From positions 62,001 to 126,000 of the forward strand of contig NZ_JABWMJ010000005.1 in NCBI RefSeq assembly GCF_013366375.1: DNA of 64,000 nt, given 5' to 3'. The notes under the pieces were generated by a model that was given only the letters and a program-made list of their open reading frames with translations, did no database searches and was not told the origin of the DNA. Numbering within the stretch: the first letter of the stretch is position 1; each line of letters starts with the position of its first letter. Below are positions 16,957 through 25,508 of this stretch, piece after piece. The DNA is from Rhizobacter koreensis. Its GTDB lineage: Bacteria > Pseudomonadota > Gammaproteobacteria > Burkholderiales > Burkholderiaceae_C. A program made the position numbers and the translations under genes.

Positions 16957-19074
16957 CTATGGCAGGTCGGGATCGCTGCGCGCACCCGGCATCGCCGGGC
17001 CGATCGGCTTGCCGAGGCGCTCGCGCAGCGACGGCTTGGGGTCGCCGAGCAGCGCGGCGTAATACGTCGCATTGCTGAGCACCTTCTTCACGTAGTCGCG
17101 CGTCTCGTTGAACGGGATGTTTTCGGCCCACGCCGCGGGTTCGAGCGTCGCGCCCTCGCGCCAGCGTCGCGGCCGGCCGGGGCCGGCGTTGTAGGCGGCC
17201 GCGCCGAGTGCCTGCGAGCCGCCGAGGTCGTCGAGCACCAGCTTGAGGTACGCGTGGCCGAGGCGCAGGTTGACGTCGCGATCGGTGATCTGCTGCGGCG
17301 AGAACGCGACCCCGATGCGCTTGGCGGTCCAGCGCGCGGTCGCCGGCATCAGCTGCATGAGGCCCGAGGCGCCGACGCCCGAGCGCGCGTCCATGATGAA
17401 GCGCGACTCCTGGCGGATGAGCCCGTAGACGTACGCCGGATCGAGCCCGATCTCGCGCGAGTGCGCCTGCACGTCGCGCCGGAACGGCGTCGGGAAGCGC
17501 TGCTCCATGTTGATCTCGCGCTTGGTGCGGTCGCTGGTGTTGATGCAGCGGTCCCACACCTCGCGGTCGCAGGCGAGCTGTGCGGCGGCGAGCAGCTCGC
17601 GGTCGCCCATGCCGCGCAGCGTGAAGTTCCATTCGCGCACGCCCTCGCTGCGCAGGCCGATCGCGATCAGCTGCAGCGCACGCACGAGGCCGGGGTTGCC
17701 GACCGTGGCACTGCGTTCATCGGGCGTCGGCGGCTCCGGCCTTGCCGGCAGCGGCTGCGGCGAGCCGGCCTCCTCGGCGGCGAGCTGGCCGTAGAAGTTG
17801 AACTGATCGGCGATGCTCAGGAACAGCGCGCGAGCGAGCCGGCGCTGCGCCTCGCCTTGCTCGTTGTCGCCCGAGAGCGCGATCATCGCGCGCGCCTTCC
17901 AGTAGACCCAGGCGGCGTCCTTGCGCTCGCCTGCGCTCATCGCGTCGATCGCCTGCATCACCTGCTGCCAGCGTGGCCGGCCCTTGTCGGCCCGCAGCGC
18001 GGCGCGCACCTTCCACGCCAGCGTCTCGTCGGGCAGCGCCAGCTCCGGGTCGTCGCCGCGGCGCGCCCGCGCAGCCCGCTGGTAGAGGTCGGCGGCGGTC
18101 GGGCGCAGCGCGATCGCACTCTGCTTGGCGGCGGCGGCCCAGGCGTACCCGGCGAGCTCGTTCGGCAGCTCGCGGTCCCAATGGTCCATCAGGAGCCCCG
18201 CGGCCTGGTCGCCGTCGCTGGCGGCGATGCGCAGCAGCGCGAGCGTGGCGAGCTCGGCGTCCTCGCGACGCTTCGCGGACGCGTTGCGCGCCAGGTAGCG
18301 CGCGGGGCTGTCGAGCACGTCGCCGAGCGCCGCGTACGCGCCCGGGCCCACCAGCCCGACCGCCTGCCGTGCCGCCTTGGGGCGGTTCGCCTCGACTGCC
18401 AGGCGCGCCTTGCGCCAGGCGTCGGCGGTGGTGAGCAGCCGCGCCTCGTAGAGCGTGGTCGACATCTGCGTGCAGCCGTCGCTCGCATCGCGGTCGGCGA
18501 GCCACGCGTCGAGGGCGGCCTCGCGCACGGGCTTGCCGGCCAGGTGGTCGACGAGCAGGGCGTAGCAGGTGACCTCGCCGTCGTCGTTCATGCGAAAGCG
18601 CGGAAACTCGAGCGCGAAGTTGGTCCAGTCGCGGCGCTTGCCGAGCTCGAGCAGCCAGTCGTTGCGCAGGCGGTCCTCGACGTAGCTCCCGGACCAGCGC
18701 GCGGCGAACGCGTTCACCTCGTCGGGCTGGGCGTCGCGGATCCGGTTGGTGAGCTCCCAGTAGTCGATCCAGGGCGCCAGCGGGTTGCGGTCGGCACTCG
18801 CGACGGCACGCAGCGACGCCAGCCGCAGGCGGTCGCGCGCGCGGAACGCCTCGCGGGCATCGAGCACGGTCGTCGCGTGGTTGGGCGCGACCGCGGGAAC
18901 CGCGGCCGCCATCGAGCGCTCGGCAGCGACCAGCGGTGGCGTGCCGGCGAGCAGCAGCATGCCGCCGACGAGCGCCACGGCGGCCGCGGGGCGCAGCCAT
19001 GGCCGCTCATATACTGCCCCGGCGGTCGCGCGCCAGGCACACCGCATCGTCGTCGTCATTCGTTGGAACGGCAT
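16957..19074 (-). CDS. slt: Soluble lytic murein transglycosylase (Slt70-like)
   Basis: A 705-residue periplasmic enzyme that cleaves peptidoglycan with formation of 1,6-anhydromuramic ends. After an N-terminal hydrophobic segment (about 28-48) comes a long superhelical region, then the goose-type lysozyme domain: RQESRF with the catalytic Glu, SGVGASGLMQLMPATA, NLRLGHAYL and AAYNAGPGR, all typical of Slt. The start is uncertain: ATGs at 19074, 19059 and 19047 all lack a good ribosome site; the last would give the most compact signal peptide. It diverges from a 5-formyltetrahydrofolate cyclo-ligase gene. Confidence 0.92.
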   Translation of the reverse strand: MPFQRMTTTMRCAWRATAGAVYERPWLRPAAAVALVGGMLLLAGTPPLVAAERSMAAAVPAVAPNHATTVLDAREAFRARDRLRLASLRAVASADRNPLAPWIDYWELTNRIRDAQPDEVNAFAARWSGSYVEDRLRNDWLLELGKRRDWTNFALEFPRFRMNDDGEVTCYALLVDHLAGKPVREAALDAWLADRDASDGCTQMSTTLYEARLLTTADAWRKARLAVEANRPKAARQAVGLVGPGAYAALGDVLDSPARYLARNASAKRREDAELATLALLRIAASDGDQAAGLLMDHWDRELPNELAGYAWAAAAKQSAIALRPTAADLYQRAARARRGDDPELALPDETLAWKVRAALRADKGRPRWQQVMQAIDAMSAGERKDAAWVYWKARAMIALSGDNEQGEAQRRLARALFLSIADQFNFYGQLAAEEAGSPQPLPARPEPPTPDERSATVGNPGLVRALQLIAIGLRSEGVREWNFTLRGMGDRELLAAAQLACDREVWDRCINTSDRTKREINMEQRFPTPFRRDVQAHSREIGLDPAYVYGLIRQESRFIMDARSGVGASGLMQLMPATARWTAKRIGVAFSPQQITDRDVNLRLGHAYLKLVLDDLGGSQALGAAAYNAGPGRPRRWREGATLEPAAWAENIPFNETRDYVKKVLSNATYYAALLGDPKPSLRERLGKPIGPAMPGARSDPDLP
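19010..19015 (+). promoter_or_regulatory. TATACT -10 element for the first cyclo-ligase gene
   Basis: TATACT lies on the plus strand within the 5' end of the divergent slt gene, about 70 bases before the proposed TTG start of the cyclo-ligase. No clear -35 is seen. Confidence 0.3.
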
Positions 19075-19084
19075 CACGTCTGGA

Positions 19085-19675
19085 TTGAAAGATTCGTCGT
19101 CGGACCCGGCGGGTAGCGCGTCTCGCGCGGCGTTGCGGCGCCGATTGATCGCCGAGCGCGCCGCGTTTGCCGCCGGCGATGCTGCTGCAGACGCGTCTCG
19201 CGCGCTTGCCGCAGCACTCGCCGCGGTGATCGTCGAGCTCGAGCCCGACTGCCTCGGCGTCTACTCGCCGATGCGGCACGAATTTAACGTAGCCGATGCG
19301 CTGGAGGCCGACTCCCGCCTCGCGGCGCTCGACCTCGCGTTGCCTTTTGCGCGCCGTGACCCGGTCGCGATGGAATACCGGCGCTGGGACCGCCGCGTGG
19401 CGAGCCTCAGCGACGAACTGGGCCTGCCGACCGGCGCCGGCCCGCGCGTGGTTCCCGACGTCGTGCTGGTGCCGTGCGTCGGGTTCAGCGCCGACGGCTG
19501 GCGCCTCGGCTACGGCGGCGGCTACTTCGACCGCTGGCTCGCCGCGCATCCGCACGTCACCTCGGTCGGCGTCGCCTGGTCGTTCGCCGAGATCGACGCA
19601 CAGGCCGCGGCCGCCGCGCCGCACGACCAGCTGCTCACGCTGGTCGTCACCGAACGCGGCGTGGTCGGCGCCTGA
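19085..19675 (+). CDS. 5-formyltetrahydrofolate cyclo-ligase, paralogue 1
   Basis: This enzyme converts 5-formyl-THF with ATP into 5,10-methenyl-THF. The signature PCVGFSADGWRLGYGGGYFDR lies near residue 124 and holds the substrate and phosphate loops; RAALRRRLIAER is the basic N-terminal ATP-binding part. No ATG fits: TTG at 19085 gives 196 residues and a normal N-terminus; TTG codons at 19133 and 19145 would cut into it. This slt-linked copy differs clearly from the second copy at 22080, sharing mainly the signature. It is convergent with the dienelactone hydrolase gene. Confidence 0.88.
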   Translation: MKDSSSDPAGSASRAALRRRLIAERAAFAAGDAAADASRALAAALAAVIVELEPDCLGVYSPMRHEFNVADALEADSRLAALDLALPFARRDPVAMEYRRWDRRVASLSDELGLPTGAGPRVVPDVVLVPCVGFSADGWRLGYGGGYFDRWLAAHPHVTSVGVAWSFAEIDAQAAAAAPHDQLLTLVVTERGVVGA

Positions 19676-19691
19676 ACCCGCGCCGGGCGCG

Positions 19692-20375
19692 TCAGCGCTT
19701 GCTGGCGTGCGCGCCGAGGAAGGCCAGCGTGCGCTCGCGCGCGGTGCGGGCACTCGCGGCGTCGAACGACGCGCGCTGGTCGCAGTTGAAGCCGTGGTCG
19801 GCTGGATAGACGTGCACCTCGACCTGCGGATGCGCCTTGCGCAGGGCGTCGATCGCGCTCGGCGGGATGCTCGAGTCTTTGTCGCCGAAGTGCGCGAGCA
19901 CCGGGCAGCGCGGCGCCTCGTCGAGCAGCCCGGCGATGCCGCTGCCGTAGTACGCCACCGCGGCGGCCAGGCCAGGCAGACGCGCCGCGGCGAGCCATGA
20001 CATCGTGCCGCCCCAGCAGTAGCCGATCGTCGCGACCGGCCCGGCGTCGGCCACGTGCGCCTGCGCCGCGGCGATGTCGAGCAGCACCTGCTCGTCGTCG
20101 ACCGCGCCCTTGAGCGTGCGGCCGCGCGCGACGTCGTCGGCCGTGTAGCCGAGCTGCACGTCGCGCTCGGTGCGGTCGAAGAGCGCCGGCGCGATCGCCA
20201 GCCAGCCATCGGCAGCGAAGCCGTCGGTGACGCTGCGGATGTGGCTGTTGACGCCGAAGATCTCCTGCAGCACGACGATGGCGCCGCGCGGCGCGGACGC
20301 CGGTCGCGCGACGTAGGCGGAGAAGCGGTGGCCGTCGCTCGCCTGCAGCGACACGGTCTCGTTCGAAGGGCTCAT
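19692..20375 (-). CDS. Dienelactone hydrolase family protein
   Basis: A 227-residue alpha/beta hydrolase. The nucleophile motif is GYCWGG (cysteine rather than serine, about residue 119), followed by an Asp in HFGDKDSSIP and a His in PADHGFNCDQR, the Cys-Asp-His triad of dienelactone hydrolase. IVVLQEIFGVNSHIRSV near 35 is the oxyanion side. True dienelactone hydrolase opens a lactone in chlorocatechol breakdown, but no other catechol genes lie nearby, so the real substrate is open. It stands alone. Confidence 0.9.
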   Translation of the reverse strand: MSPSNETVSLQASDGHRFSAYVARPASAPRGAIVVLQEIFGVNSHIRSVTDGFAADGWLAIAPALFDRTERDVQLGYTADDVARGRTLKGAVDDEQVLLDIAAAQAHVADAGPVATIGYCWGGTMSWLAAARLPGLAAAVAYYGSGIAGLLDEAPRCPVLAHFGDKDSSIPPSAIDALRKAHPQVEVHVYPADHGFNCDQRASFDAASARTARERTLAFLGAHASKR

Positions 20376-20475
20376 GGGCGATCCTGACGGGTGATGAACG
20401 GGAGCCTGGTGCTCGACGCGCCGGCGGCCGGGGTCGAGCAGGGCGCGCCGATGATAGGTCGCAGGCCTGGCGTGT

Positions 20476-21453
20476 TCAGGCCACGGCGGGTGCGGCGGCC
20501 GTCTCGCCGATCGCCGCCCGCGTCGCCGCGGCCTGCTCGGCGACCCAGTCGGCGAAGCCCGCGACCTCGGCGCGCAGGCGCCCGGCCGGCGTGACGATCA
20601 TGCAGTACGAGTACGGGCTGCGGACGCGCGAGGCCGGGCCGAACGGCTCGACCAGCTCGCCGCGCTCGAGCGCCTCGACCACGAGCGGCACACGCGCGAG
20701 CGCGACGCCGTGGCCGGCGAGCGCGGCCTGCACCTGCTGGTAGGTGAAGTTGAGGTAAAGCCAGCGGTGCGGCTGCAGGCCCGGCTGGCCGTGGCGCTCG
20801 AGCCAGTGGCGCCAGCTCAGGTATTCGGTGCTCGCACGGTTGTCGTCCTCCTCGGCGAGCGTGTGACGCGCGAGGTCGGCCGGCGTCGCGAGCGGCGGGG
20901 CGTCACCGCTGCGGATGCGGTCGTGGAGGCCGCGGCTCACCACCGGCGTGAGCGTGTCGCTGAACAGGTGCACGGCACCCTCGGGCGCGCGCGAGCGCAT
21001 GCAGTAGCGCAGCGCGAGGTCGATGTCGGGGTCGTCGAGATCGGCGAGCTCGTCGTTGGCCGACACGCGGATGTCGATGCCGGGCTGCTCGCGCTGGAAC
21101 GCCTCGATGCGCGGCAGCAGCCAGAGCGAGCCGAACGATGCGAAGGTGGTGAGATTGACGCGGCGACGGCTCCTCGTGTCGCGGATCTGCCGCACGCAGG
21201 CGTCGAGCTTCTGCAGCATCGGCTCGACGGTGCGCAGCAGCGCGAGCCCGGCCGGCGCGACCTGCACGTGCCGGGTGCCGCGCACGAACAGCGGCGCGCC
21301 GAGCTCGTCCTCGAGGCTCTTGATCTGGCGGCTGACCGCCGACTGGGTGACGTGCAGCTCGTCGGCCGCGGCGCCGAAGTTGAGGCAGCGCGCGACCGCC
21401 TCGAACGCCCGCAGGTTGGTCAGCGAAAGCGGGCGGCGGTTCCGGCCATTCAT
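20476..21453 (-). CDS. LysR-family transcriptional regulator (GcvA-like)
   Basis: A 325-residue LysR regulator: winged helix-turn-helix at 10-70 (LRAFEAVARCLNFGAAADELHVTQSAVSRQIKSLE) and a co-inducer domain after about 95. Sequence such as SLTNLRAFEAVARCLNFGAAADEL and DIDLALRYC is like the GcvA subgroup. It is divergent from the DUF2917 gene with 92 bases between, a pairing seen in other Burkholderiales. A TATGAT hexamer on its strand at 21513-21518 could be its -10. Confidence 0.92.
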   Translation of the reverse strand: MNGRNRRPLSLTNLRAFEAVARCLNFGAAADELHVTQSAVSRQIKSLEDELGAPLFVRGTRHVQVAPAGLALLRTVEPMLQKLDACVRQIRDTRSRRRVNLTTFASFGSLWLLPRIEAFQREQPGIDIRVSANDELADLDDPDIDLALRYCMRSRAPEGAVHLFSDTLTPVVSRGLHDRIRSGDAPPLATPADLARHTLAEEDDNRASTEYLSWRHWLERHGQPGLQPHRWLYLNFTYQQVQAALAGHGVALARVPLVVEALERGELVEPFGPASRVRSPYSYCMIVTPAGRLRAEVAGFADWVAEQAAATRAAIGETAAAPAVA

Positions 21454-21545
21454 TCCGGCCGCGCATCGATGGTGCGCACAGCTTTCATTGGATTCCTGGG
21501 GCGTGGTTGTCGATCATAGCGACTCGGAAAACCGGGAGATTGATG

Positions 21546-22007
21546 ATGGAACAGCACGGCGCGAGAGGCTTCGAATGGGCAGTCGACGGCACCCCGGTGC
21601 CGCTGCGCCGGGTGCTGCCGCAGCGCCTGGGCCGCCGTCCCGGCCGCCTGCACGTGCGGCGTGGGCGGGTCTGGGTCACGCGGTCGAACGACCTCGACGA
21701 CCACGTGCTCGGCCCCGGCGAGTCGATCGCGATCGACGATCCGCGCGTGGTCGTCGTCGAACCCTGGGACGCCGCCGCGGCCGCGCTCGTCACCTGGCAG
21801 CCGCAAGCGCGCGTCGCGGCGTGGCTCGCGTCGGTCGAGGGCGTCGCGGCAGGCGCGAGCGCGCGCCTGGTCGCGTCGTCGCTGGCGATGGTGACGCGGG
21901 GCATCGAGCGCCTCGAGCGGTTGCGGGCGCGGCTCGAACGGCTGCGTGGCGGCGCGGCCGCCGGTTGCGCCGGGACGGTCGCCGCGCCGACCGCCACCAT
22001 CCGCTGA
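21546..22007 (+). CDS. DUF2917 domain protein
   Basis: A 153-residue protein of unknown function. The DUF2917 part is GRLHVRRGRVWVTRSNDLDDHVLGPGESIAID near residues 35-70, a small cupin-like beta domain. The C-terminal third is Arg/Leu-rich helix (IERLERLRARLERLRGG). GGGAG at 21534-21538 is 7 bases before the ATG at 21546, so that start is preferred to the ATG directly before it. The divergent LysR regulator is its likely controller by position. Confidence 0.75.
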   Translation: MEQHGARGFEWAVDGTPVPLRRVLPQRLGRRPGRLHVRRGRVWVTRSNDLDDHVLGPGESIAIDDPRVVVVEPWDAAAAALVTWQPQARVAAWLASVEGVAAGASARLVASSLAMVTRGIERLERLRARLERLRGGAAAGCAGTVAAPTATIR

Positions 22008-22079
22008 CGCCACGCGCGCGGTCCGTCGGGTCGACGCGCGCCGCGGGTCACGCACAATCGCGGGCACTGCCGCCCGCTG

Positions 22080-22667
22080 ATGAACCCCGCCGACCCCACC
22101 GACCCGCGCGCCGCGATCAGGAAACGCCTGATCGCCGCCCGGCAGGCATTGCCCGATCGCCTCGAGCGCGCCGTCCGCCTGCAGAGCGTGCTGCGCGCCT
22201 GGCTTGCCGGGCGCGGTGAGACCGCGATCGGTGCCTACTGGCCGATCAAGGGCGAGTTCGATCCGCTGCCGGCGCTCTATCGCTGGAGCGAGGGCCGTCC
22301 CGATGGCGAGATGCGGCGCATCGGCCTGCCGGTGGTCGACCGCGCGTCGGCGTCGCTGCGCTTTCACCTCTGGTACCCGGGCTGCGAGACCGAGCTCGAC
22401 GCCTTCGACATCCCCAAGCCGAAGGACACGCCCGAGTTCACGCCGCAGATGCTGGTCGTGCCGTGCCTCGGCTACGGCCCGGGCGGCGTGCGGCTCGGCT
22501 ACGGCGGCGGCTTCTTCGACCGTGCGCTGGCGGCGATCTCGCCGGCGCCGCTGCGAATCGGCCTCGCCTACACGAACGGCTTCCTGCCCATGCTGCGGGC
22601 GGGCCGCGACGAGCGACCGCTCGACGTCGTGCTCACCGAGGACGGCGTGATGTGGCAGGCCGCTTGA
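22080..22667 (+). CDS. 5-formyltetrahydrofolate cyclo-ligase, paralogue 2
   Basis: A 195-residue second member of the methenyl-THF synthetase family within 3 kb. It has AAIRKRLIAARQAL at the N-terminus, AIGAYWPIKGEFDP near 50 for folate contact, and the signature PCLGYGPGGVRLGYGGGFFDR near 130. Compared with the copy at 19085 it has a longer middle (FHLWYPGCETELDAFDIPKPKDTPE) and a different C-terminus, so they are old paralogues or separate acquisitions. Both keep the signature and look active. It lies downstream of the DUF2917 gene. Confidence 0.9.
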   Translation: MNPADPTDPRAAIRKRLIAARQALPDRLERAVRLQSVLRAWLAGRGETAIGAYWPIKGEFDPLPALYRWSEGRPDGEMRRIGLPVVDRASASLRFHLWYPGCETELDAFDIPKPKDTPEFTPQMLVVPCLGYGPGGVRLGYGGGFFDRALAAISPAPLRIGLAYTNGFLPMLRAGRDERPLDVVLTEDGVMWQAA

Positions 22668-22850
22668 GCAGCCTCGGCGAGCACCGCCACGAGCGCCCTG
22701 CAGCCCTCCGGCCTGCCGGAACGCGCCAGCGCGGCGGACCCGTGATCGGGCGCGCCCGTGCAGCGGCGAACCGGCCGGGCAGGCCGCGCCGGCGCGGCGC
22801 TGCCGGCTCGACGTGCCGCGCGTCGGCTCGGTTGCGCGCCGCGCGCCCTG

Positions 22851-22856
22851 TATAAA
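22851..22856 (+). promoter_or_regulatory. TATAAA -10 element before the metal-uptake cluster
   Basis: TGTATAAA ends seven bases before the GTG at 22864. With a normal -10 to start spacing the message would begin at or next to this GTG. The preceding 183 bases (22668-22850) are GC-rich and show no gene. Confidence 0.4.
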
Positions 22857-22863
22857 GGCGCCC

Positions 22864-23274
22864 GTGCGTTTCCGGACCCTGACCGCGACTCCCGGCCCTC
22901 GGCATCGCCGGCGCATGGTCGCGGTGGCGTGGCTGGTGTTCGCGCTGGTGGCTGCGCAGTCGCTCGGCCTCCTGCACCGCGTCGTCCACGCGGGCAGCCT
23001 GGTCCGTCTCGGCACATCCGCCGCGGTGGAGCACGTCCGATCGCCGGCCGCCGAGGTGCGCGAACCGGGCTTCCCCGCTCTCTTCCTGAGGCACGACGGC
23101 AAGAGCGCGTGCTCGTTGTTCGACGGCATGACCGGCACCGCCCTCGCGGTGGCGGCGCTGCTGCCGCTGCCGCTGCTCGTGGTGCCCCGCGAGCGGCTGC
23201 GGCCATTTGCAGCCGACTTCGTCGCGCGCTGGGCCGCGCTCTTCGACGCTCGGGGGCCGCCGGACTTTCGCTGA
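22864..23274 (+). CDS. Small membrane protein of the metal-uptake cluster
   Basis: A 136-residue protein I cannot assign to a named family. A basic start (RFRTLTATPGPRHRRR) is followed by a hydrophobic helix (VAVAWLVFALVAAQSLGLLH), a loop with His, Cys and acidic residues (LFLRHDGKSACSLFDGMTG), a second hydrophobic stretch and the C-terminus ARWAALFDARGPPDFR. It resembles small DUF2946-like proteins found beside metal transporters, but I am not certain. The GTG at 22864 sits 7 bases after a -10; ATG 22915 is an alternative. The cluster suggests a role in zinc entry. Confidence 0.55.
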   Translation: MRFRTLTATPGPRHRRRMVAVAWLVFALVAAQSLGLLHRVVHAGSLVRLGTSAAVEHVRSPAAEVREPGFPALFLRHDGKSACSLFDGMTGTALAVAALLPLPLLVVPRERLRPFAADFVARWAALFDARGPPDFR

Positions 23275-23344
23275 TCCCTTCCAGGTTTGCGGTCCTGCTG
23301 CAGGCGCGGCGCGACCGAGTCCATCCGTTCAGCGAAAGTTCCAC

Positions 23345-24598
23345 ATGAAATTCGTCTCCAGTGCGGGCGGCGCGTTGCCGTCCTCCATCCGCAGCACGCG
23401 TCGCACATCGCGTGATCCACGCCGCGGGGTTCGTCGCGGCGGCCTCGCCGGGCTCTGGGCTGCCGCCGTGCTCGGACCGGTCGGCGCTGCCGCCCAGACC
23501 GCCGCTCCGGCGCAGGCGCCGACGCCGATCGGGGGCTGGCAGGCCGGCGCCGTGCTCGACGTCTCGGTCGGCTCGCGCAAGCTCGGCCTCGGTCTGCGCG
23601 ACAAGGGTCTCGCGCTCGGGCACAGCGACCTGACCGCATATGGCCCGCTCGGCGCGCACCTGCAGGCCCAGCTGACCGCGGTCGTGCACAGCCACGAGCG
23701 CAAGGTCGAGACCGAGCTCGAGGACGCGTGGGTGCAGTCGCGCACGCTGCCGGCCGGCCTGCAGGTTCGCGCCGGGCGCTTCGCCTCGCAGCTCGGCTAC
23801 CTGAACGAGCTCCATCCGCACACCGACGACTTCGTCGAGCGCCCGCTGCTGTATCGCGGCTTTCTCGGCGATCACTGGATCGACGACGGCCTGCGCGTCA
23901 ACTGGACCGCGCCGACCGACCTCTACCTCCGGCTCGGCGTCGAGGTGTTCCGCGGCCGTGGGCTGGTCGACGGACAGTCGTCGGGCCGGCCGGGTGCGGC
24001 GGTGCTGTCGGCCAAGACCGGCGGCGACATCGGCGCGAGTCACAGCTGGCAGGCCGGGCTCGCGATGGTGCACAACCGCCGGCAGGCGGCCGACGAGCAC
24101 GAGCACGAGGAAGGCGAGCTCGAGGAAGAGGAACACGACGCGCACGAAGGGCACGGCCACTCGCACGGCGCCGCCTATGCCGGCCGTCGCATGTGGATCG
24201 CCGATCTCGCCTGGAAATGGGCCCCTGGCGGCAACAACAGCCAGCAGCAGGTGCGGGTGCTCTACGAGTACGCGCAGGTGCGCGGCGCCGACAACGAGGT
24301 CGGGCCACGGGCGCGTCACAGCGGGCAGTACCTCAGCGCGGTGTGGCGCTTCGACCCCAGCTGGGAGGCCGGCGTCCGGCACGACCTGCTGCGCGTCAGC
24401 GTGCCGCACGACGACCACGCCCACACGGGCCGGCTGCGCGAGTCGGCGCTGATGCTCGCGTGGAAGCCGACCCACATGCAGACGCTTCGCCTGCAGGTGA
24501 CCCAGCAACGCGGCCGCGGCGAGCTCGACGAACGCACGCGCGGCGTTCATCTGCAATACATCCTGAATTTCGGTGCCCATGCTGCGCATACCTTCTGA
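23345..24598 (+). CDS. His-rich outer-membrane beta-barrel protein of the metal-uptake cluster
   Basis: A 417-residue porin-like protein. A long signal region ends near GAAAQTAAP. The mature part has alternating strands (LQVRAGRFASQLGYLNELHPHTDDF, LRVNWTAPTDLYLRLGVEVF) and ends in LDERTRGVHLQYILNFGAHAAHTF, with a terminal aromatic as in outer-membrane proteins. A loop at about residues 249-277 is packed with His, Glu and Asp (EHEHEEGELEEEEHDAHEGHGHSHG), which should bind Zn or similar ions at the cell surface. It overlaps the substrate-binding protein gene by 20 bases, which ties it to import of the same metal. Confidence 0.75.
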   Translation: MKFVSSAGGALPSSIRSTRRTSRDPRRGVRRGGLAGLWAAAVLGPVGAAAQTAAPAQAPTPIGGWQAGAVLDVSVGSRKLGLGLRDKGLALGHSDLTAYGPLGAHLQAQLTAVVHSHERKVETELEDAWVQSRTLPAGLQVRAGRFASQLGYLNELHPHTDDFVERPLLYRGFLGDHWIDDGLRVNWTAPTDLYLRLGVEVFRGRGLVDGQSSGRPGAAVLSAKTGGDIGASHSWQAGLAMVHNRRQAADEHEHEEGELEEEEHDAHEGHGHSHGAAYAGRRMWIADLAWKWAPGGNNSQQQVRVLYEYAQVRGADNEVGPRARHSGQYLSAVWRFDPSWEAGVRHDLLRVSVPHDDHAHTGRLRESALMLAWKPTHMQTLRLQVTQQRGRGELDERTRGVHLQYILNFGAHAAHTF

Positions 24599-25508
24599 CC
24601 GCTTCTTCGCGCGCGGCGTCGCCGCGCTCACGCTCGCGTTCGCCGCGAACGCCGCCCACGCGCTGACGGTGTTCGCCTGCGAGCCGCACTGGGCCGCGCT
24701 GGTGCGCGAGCTCGCGCCGCATGCGCAGGTCCGCAGCGCCACTCACGCCGGCCAGGACCCGCACCACATCGAGGCGCGGCCGAGCCTGCTGGCCGCGATG
24801 CGGCAGGCCGACGTCGCGCTCTGCACCGGCGCCTCGCTCGAAGTGGGCTGGCTGCCGATGCTGCAGTCGCGCAGCGGCAACGGGCGGGTGCAGGCCGGCG
24901 CGCCCGGCATGCTGATGGCCGCCGAGTTCGTCTCGCTGATCGACCCGCGTCCGGGCGCCGGAGGCTCGCCGTTCGAAGGCGACGTGCACCCCGAAGGCAA
25001 CCCGCACTTCCAGCTCGACCCGAAGCGGATGCTGAGCGTCGCCGAGGGCGTCGCCAAGCGCCTGCAGCAGCTCGACCCGGCGCGCAGGGACGACATCCAG
25101 CGTCGCTGGGAGGCGTGGTCGGCCGACTGGCGCGGGCGCATCGCGCAATGGGAACGCAAGGCGGCGCCGCTGCGCGGGATGCGCGTCGCGGCCCAGCACA
25201 CCACCTTCGCGTACCTGTGGGGCTGGCTCGGCATCGAGCAGGTCGCCGACCTCGAGCCGCGCCCCGGCACGCCGCCGAGCGCGGCGCACCTGCAGCGCCT
25301 GCTCGAGCAGACCCGTGCGGTGCCGCCGCGTGCCGTCGTCGTCGCGACCTACCAGGACGCGCGCGGCGCGCAGTGGCTGGCCGAGCGGGTCGGCTCCGGC
25401 GTGCCGGTGCTGCAGCTGCCGAGCTCGGTCACCGACGACGGTCCGACGGCGACCCTGGCCGGGCTGTACGACCAGCTGCTCGACCGCCTGCTGGCCGTGC
25501 CGCGATGA
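24579..25508 (+). CDS. ZnuA-like metal ABC transporter substrate-binding protein
   Basis: A 309-residue periplasmic cluster 9 (A-I) binding protein for zinc or manganese. A signal peptide ends near AAHA. Candidate metal ligands sit in the usual places: CEPHW, QDPHHIEARPSL, EGNPHFQLDP and the Asp of ATYQDARGAQWL. There is no long His-loop here; the His-rich segment is instead on the outer-membrane protein upstream. ATG 24579 is used (GTG 24573 is also in frame). Its stop overlaps the permease start (ATGA). Confidence 0.85.
   Translation: MLRIPSDRFFARGVAALTLAFAANAAHALTVFACEPHWAALVRELAPHAQVRSATHAGQDPHHIEARPSLLAAMRQADVALCTGASLEVGWLPMLQSRSGNGRVQAGAPGMLMAAEFVSLIDPRPGAGGSPFEGDVHPEGNPHFQLDPKRMLSVAEGVAKRLQQLDPARRDDIQRRWEAWSADWRGRIAQWERKAAPLRGMRVAAQHTTFAYLWGWLGIEQVADLEPRPGTPPSAAHLQRLLEQTRAVPPRAVVVATYQDARGAQWLAERVGSGVPVLQLPSSVTDDGPTATLAGLYDQLLDRLLAVPR

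Noticed and set aside
21450..23639. Minus-strand open frame of 729 codons
   Set aside because: It covers DUF2917, the second cyclo-ligase and the membrane protein in antisense; composition is typical of a shadow frame.
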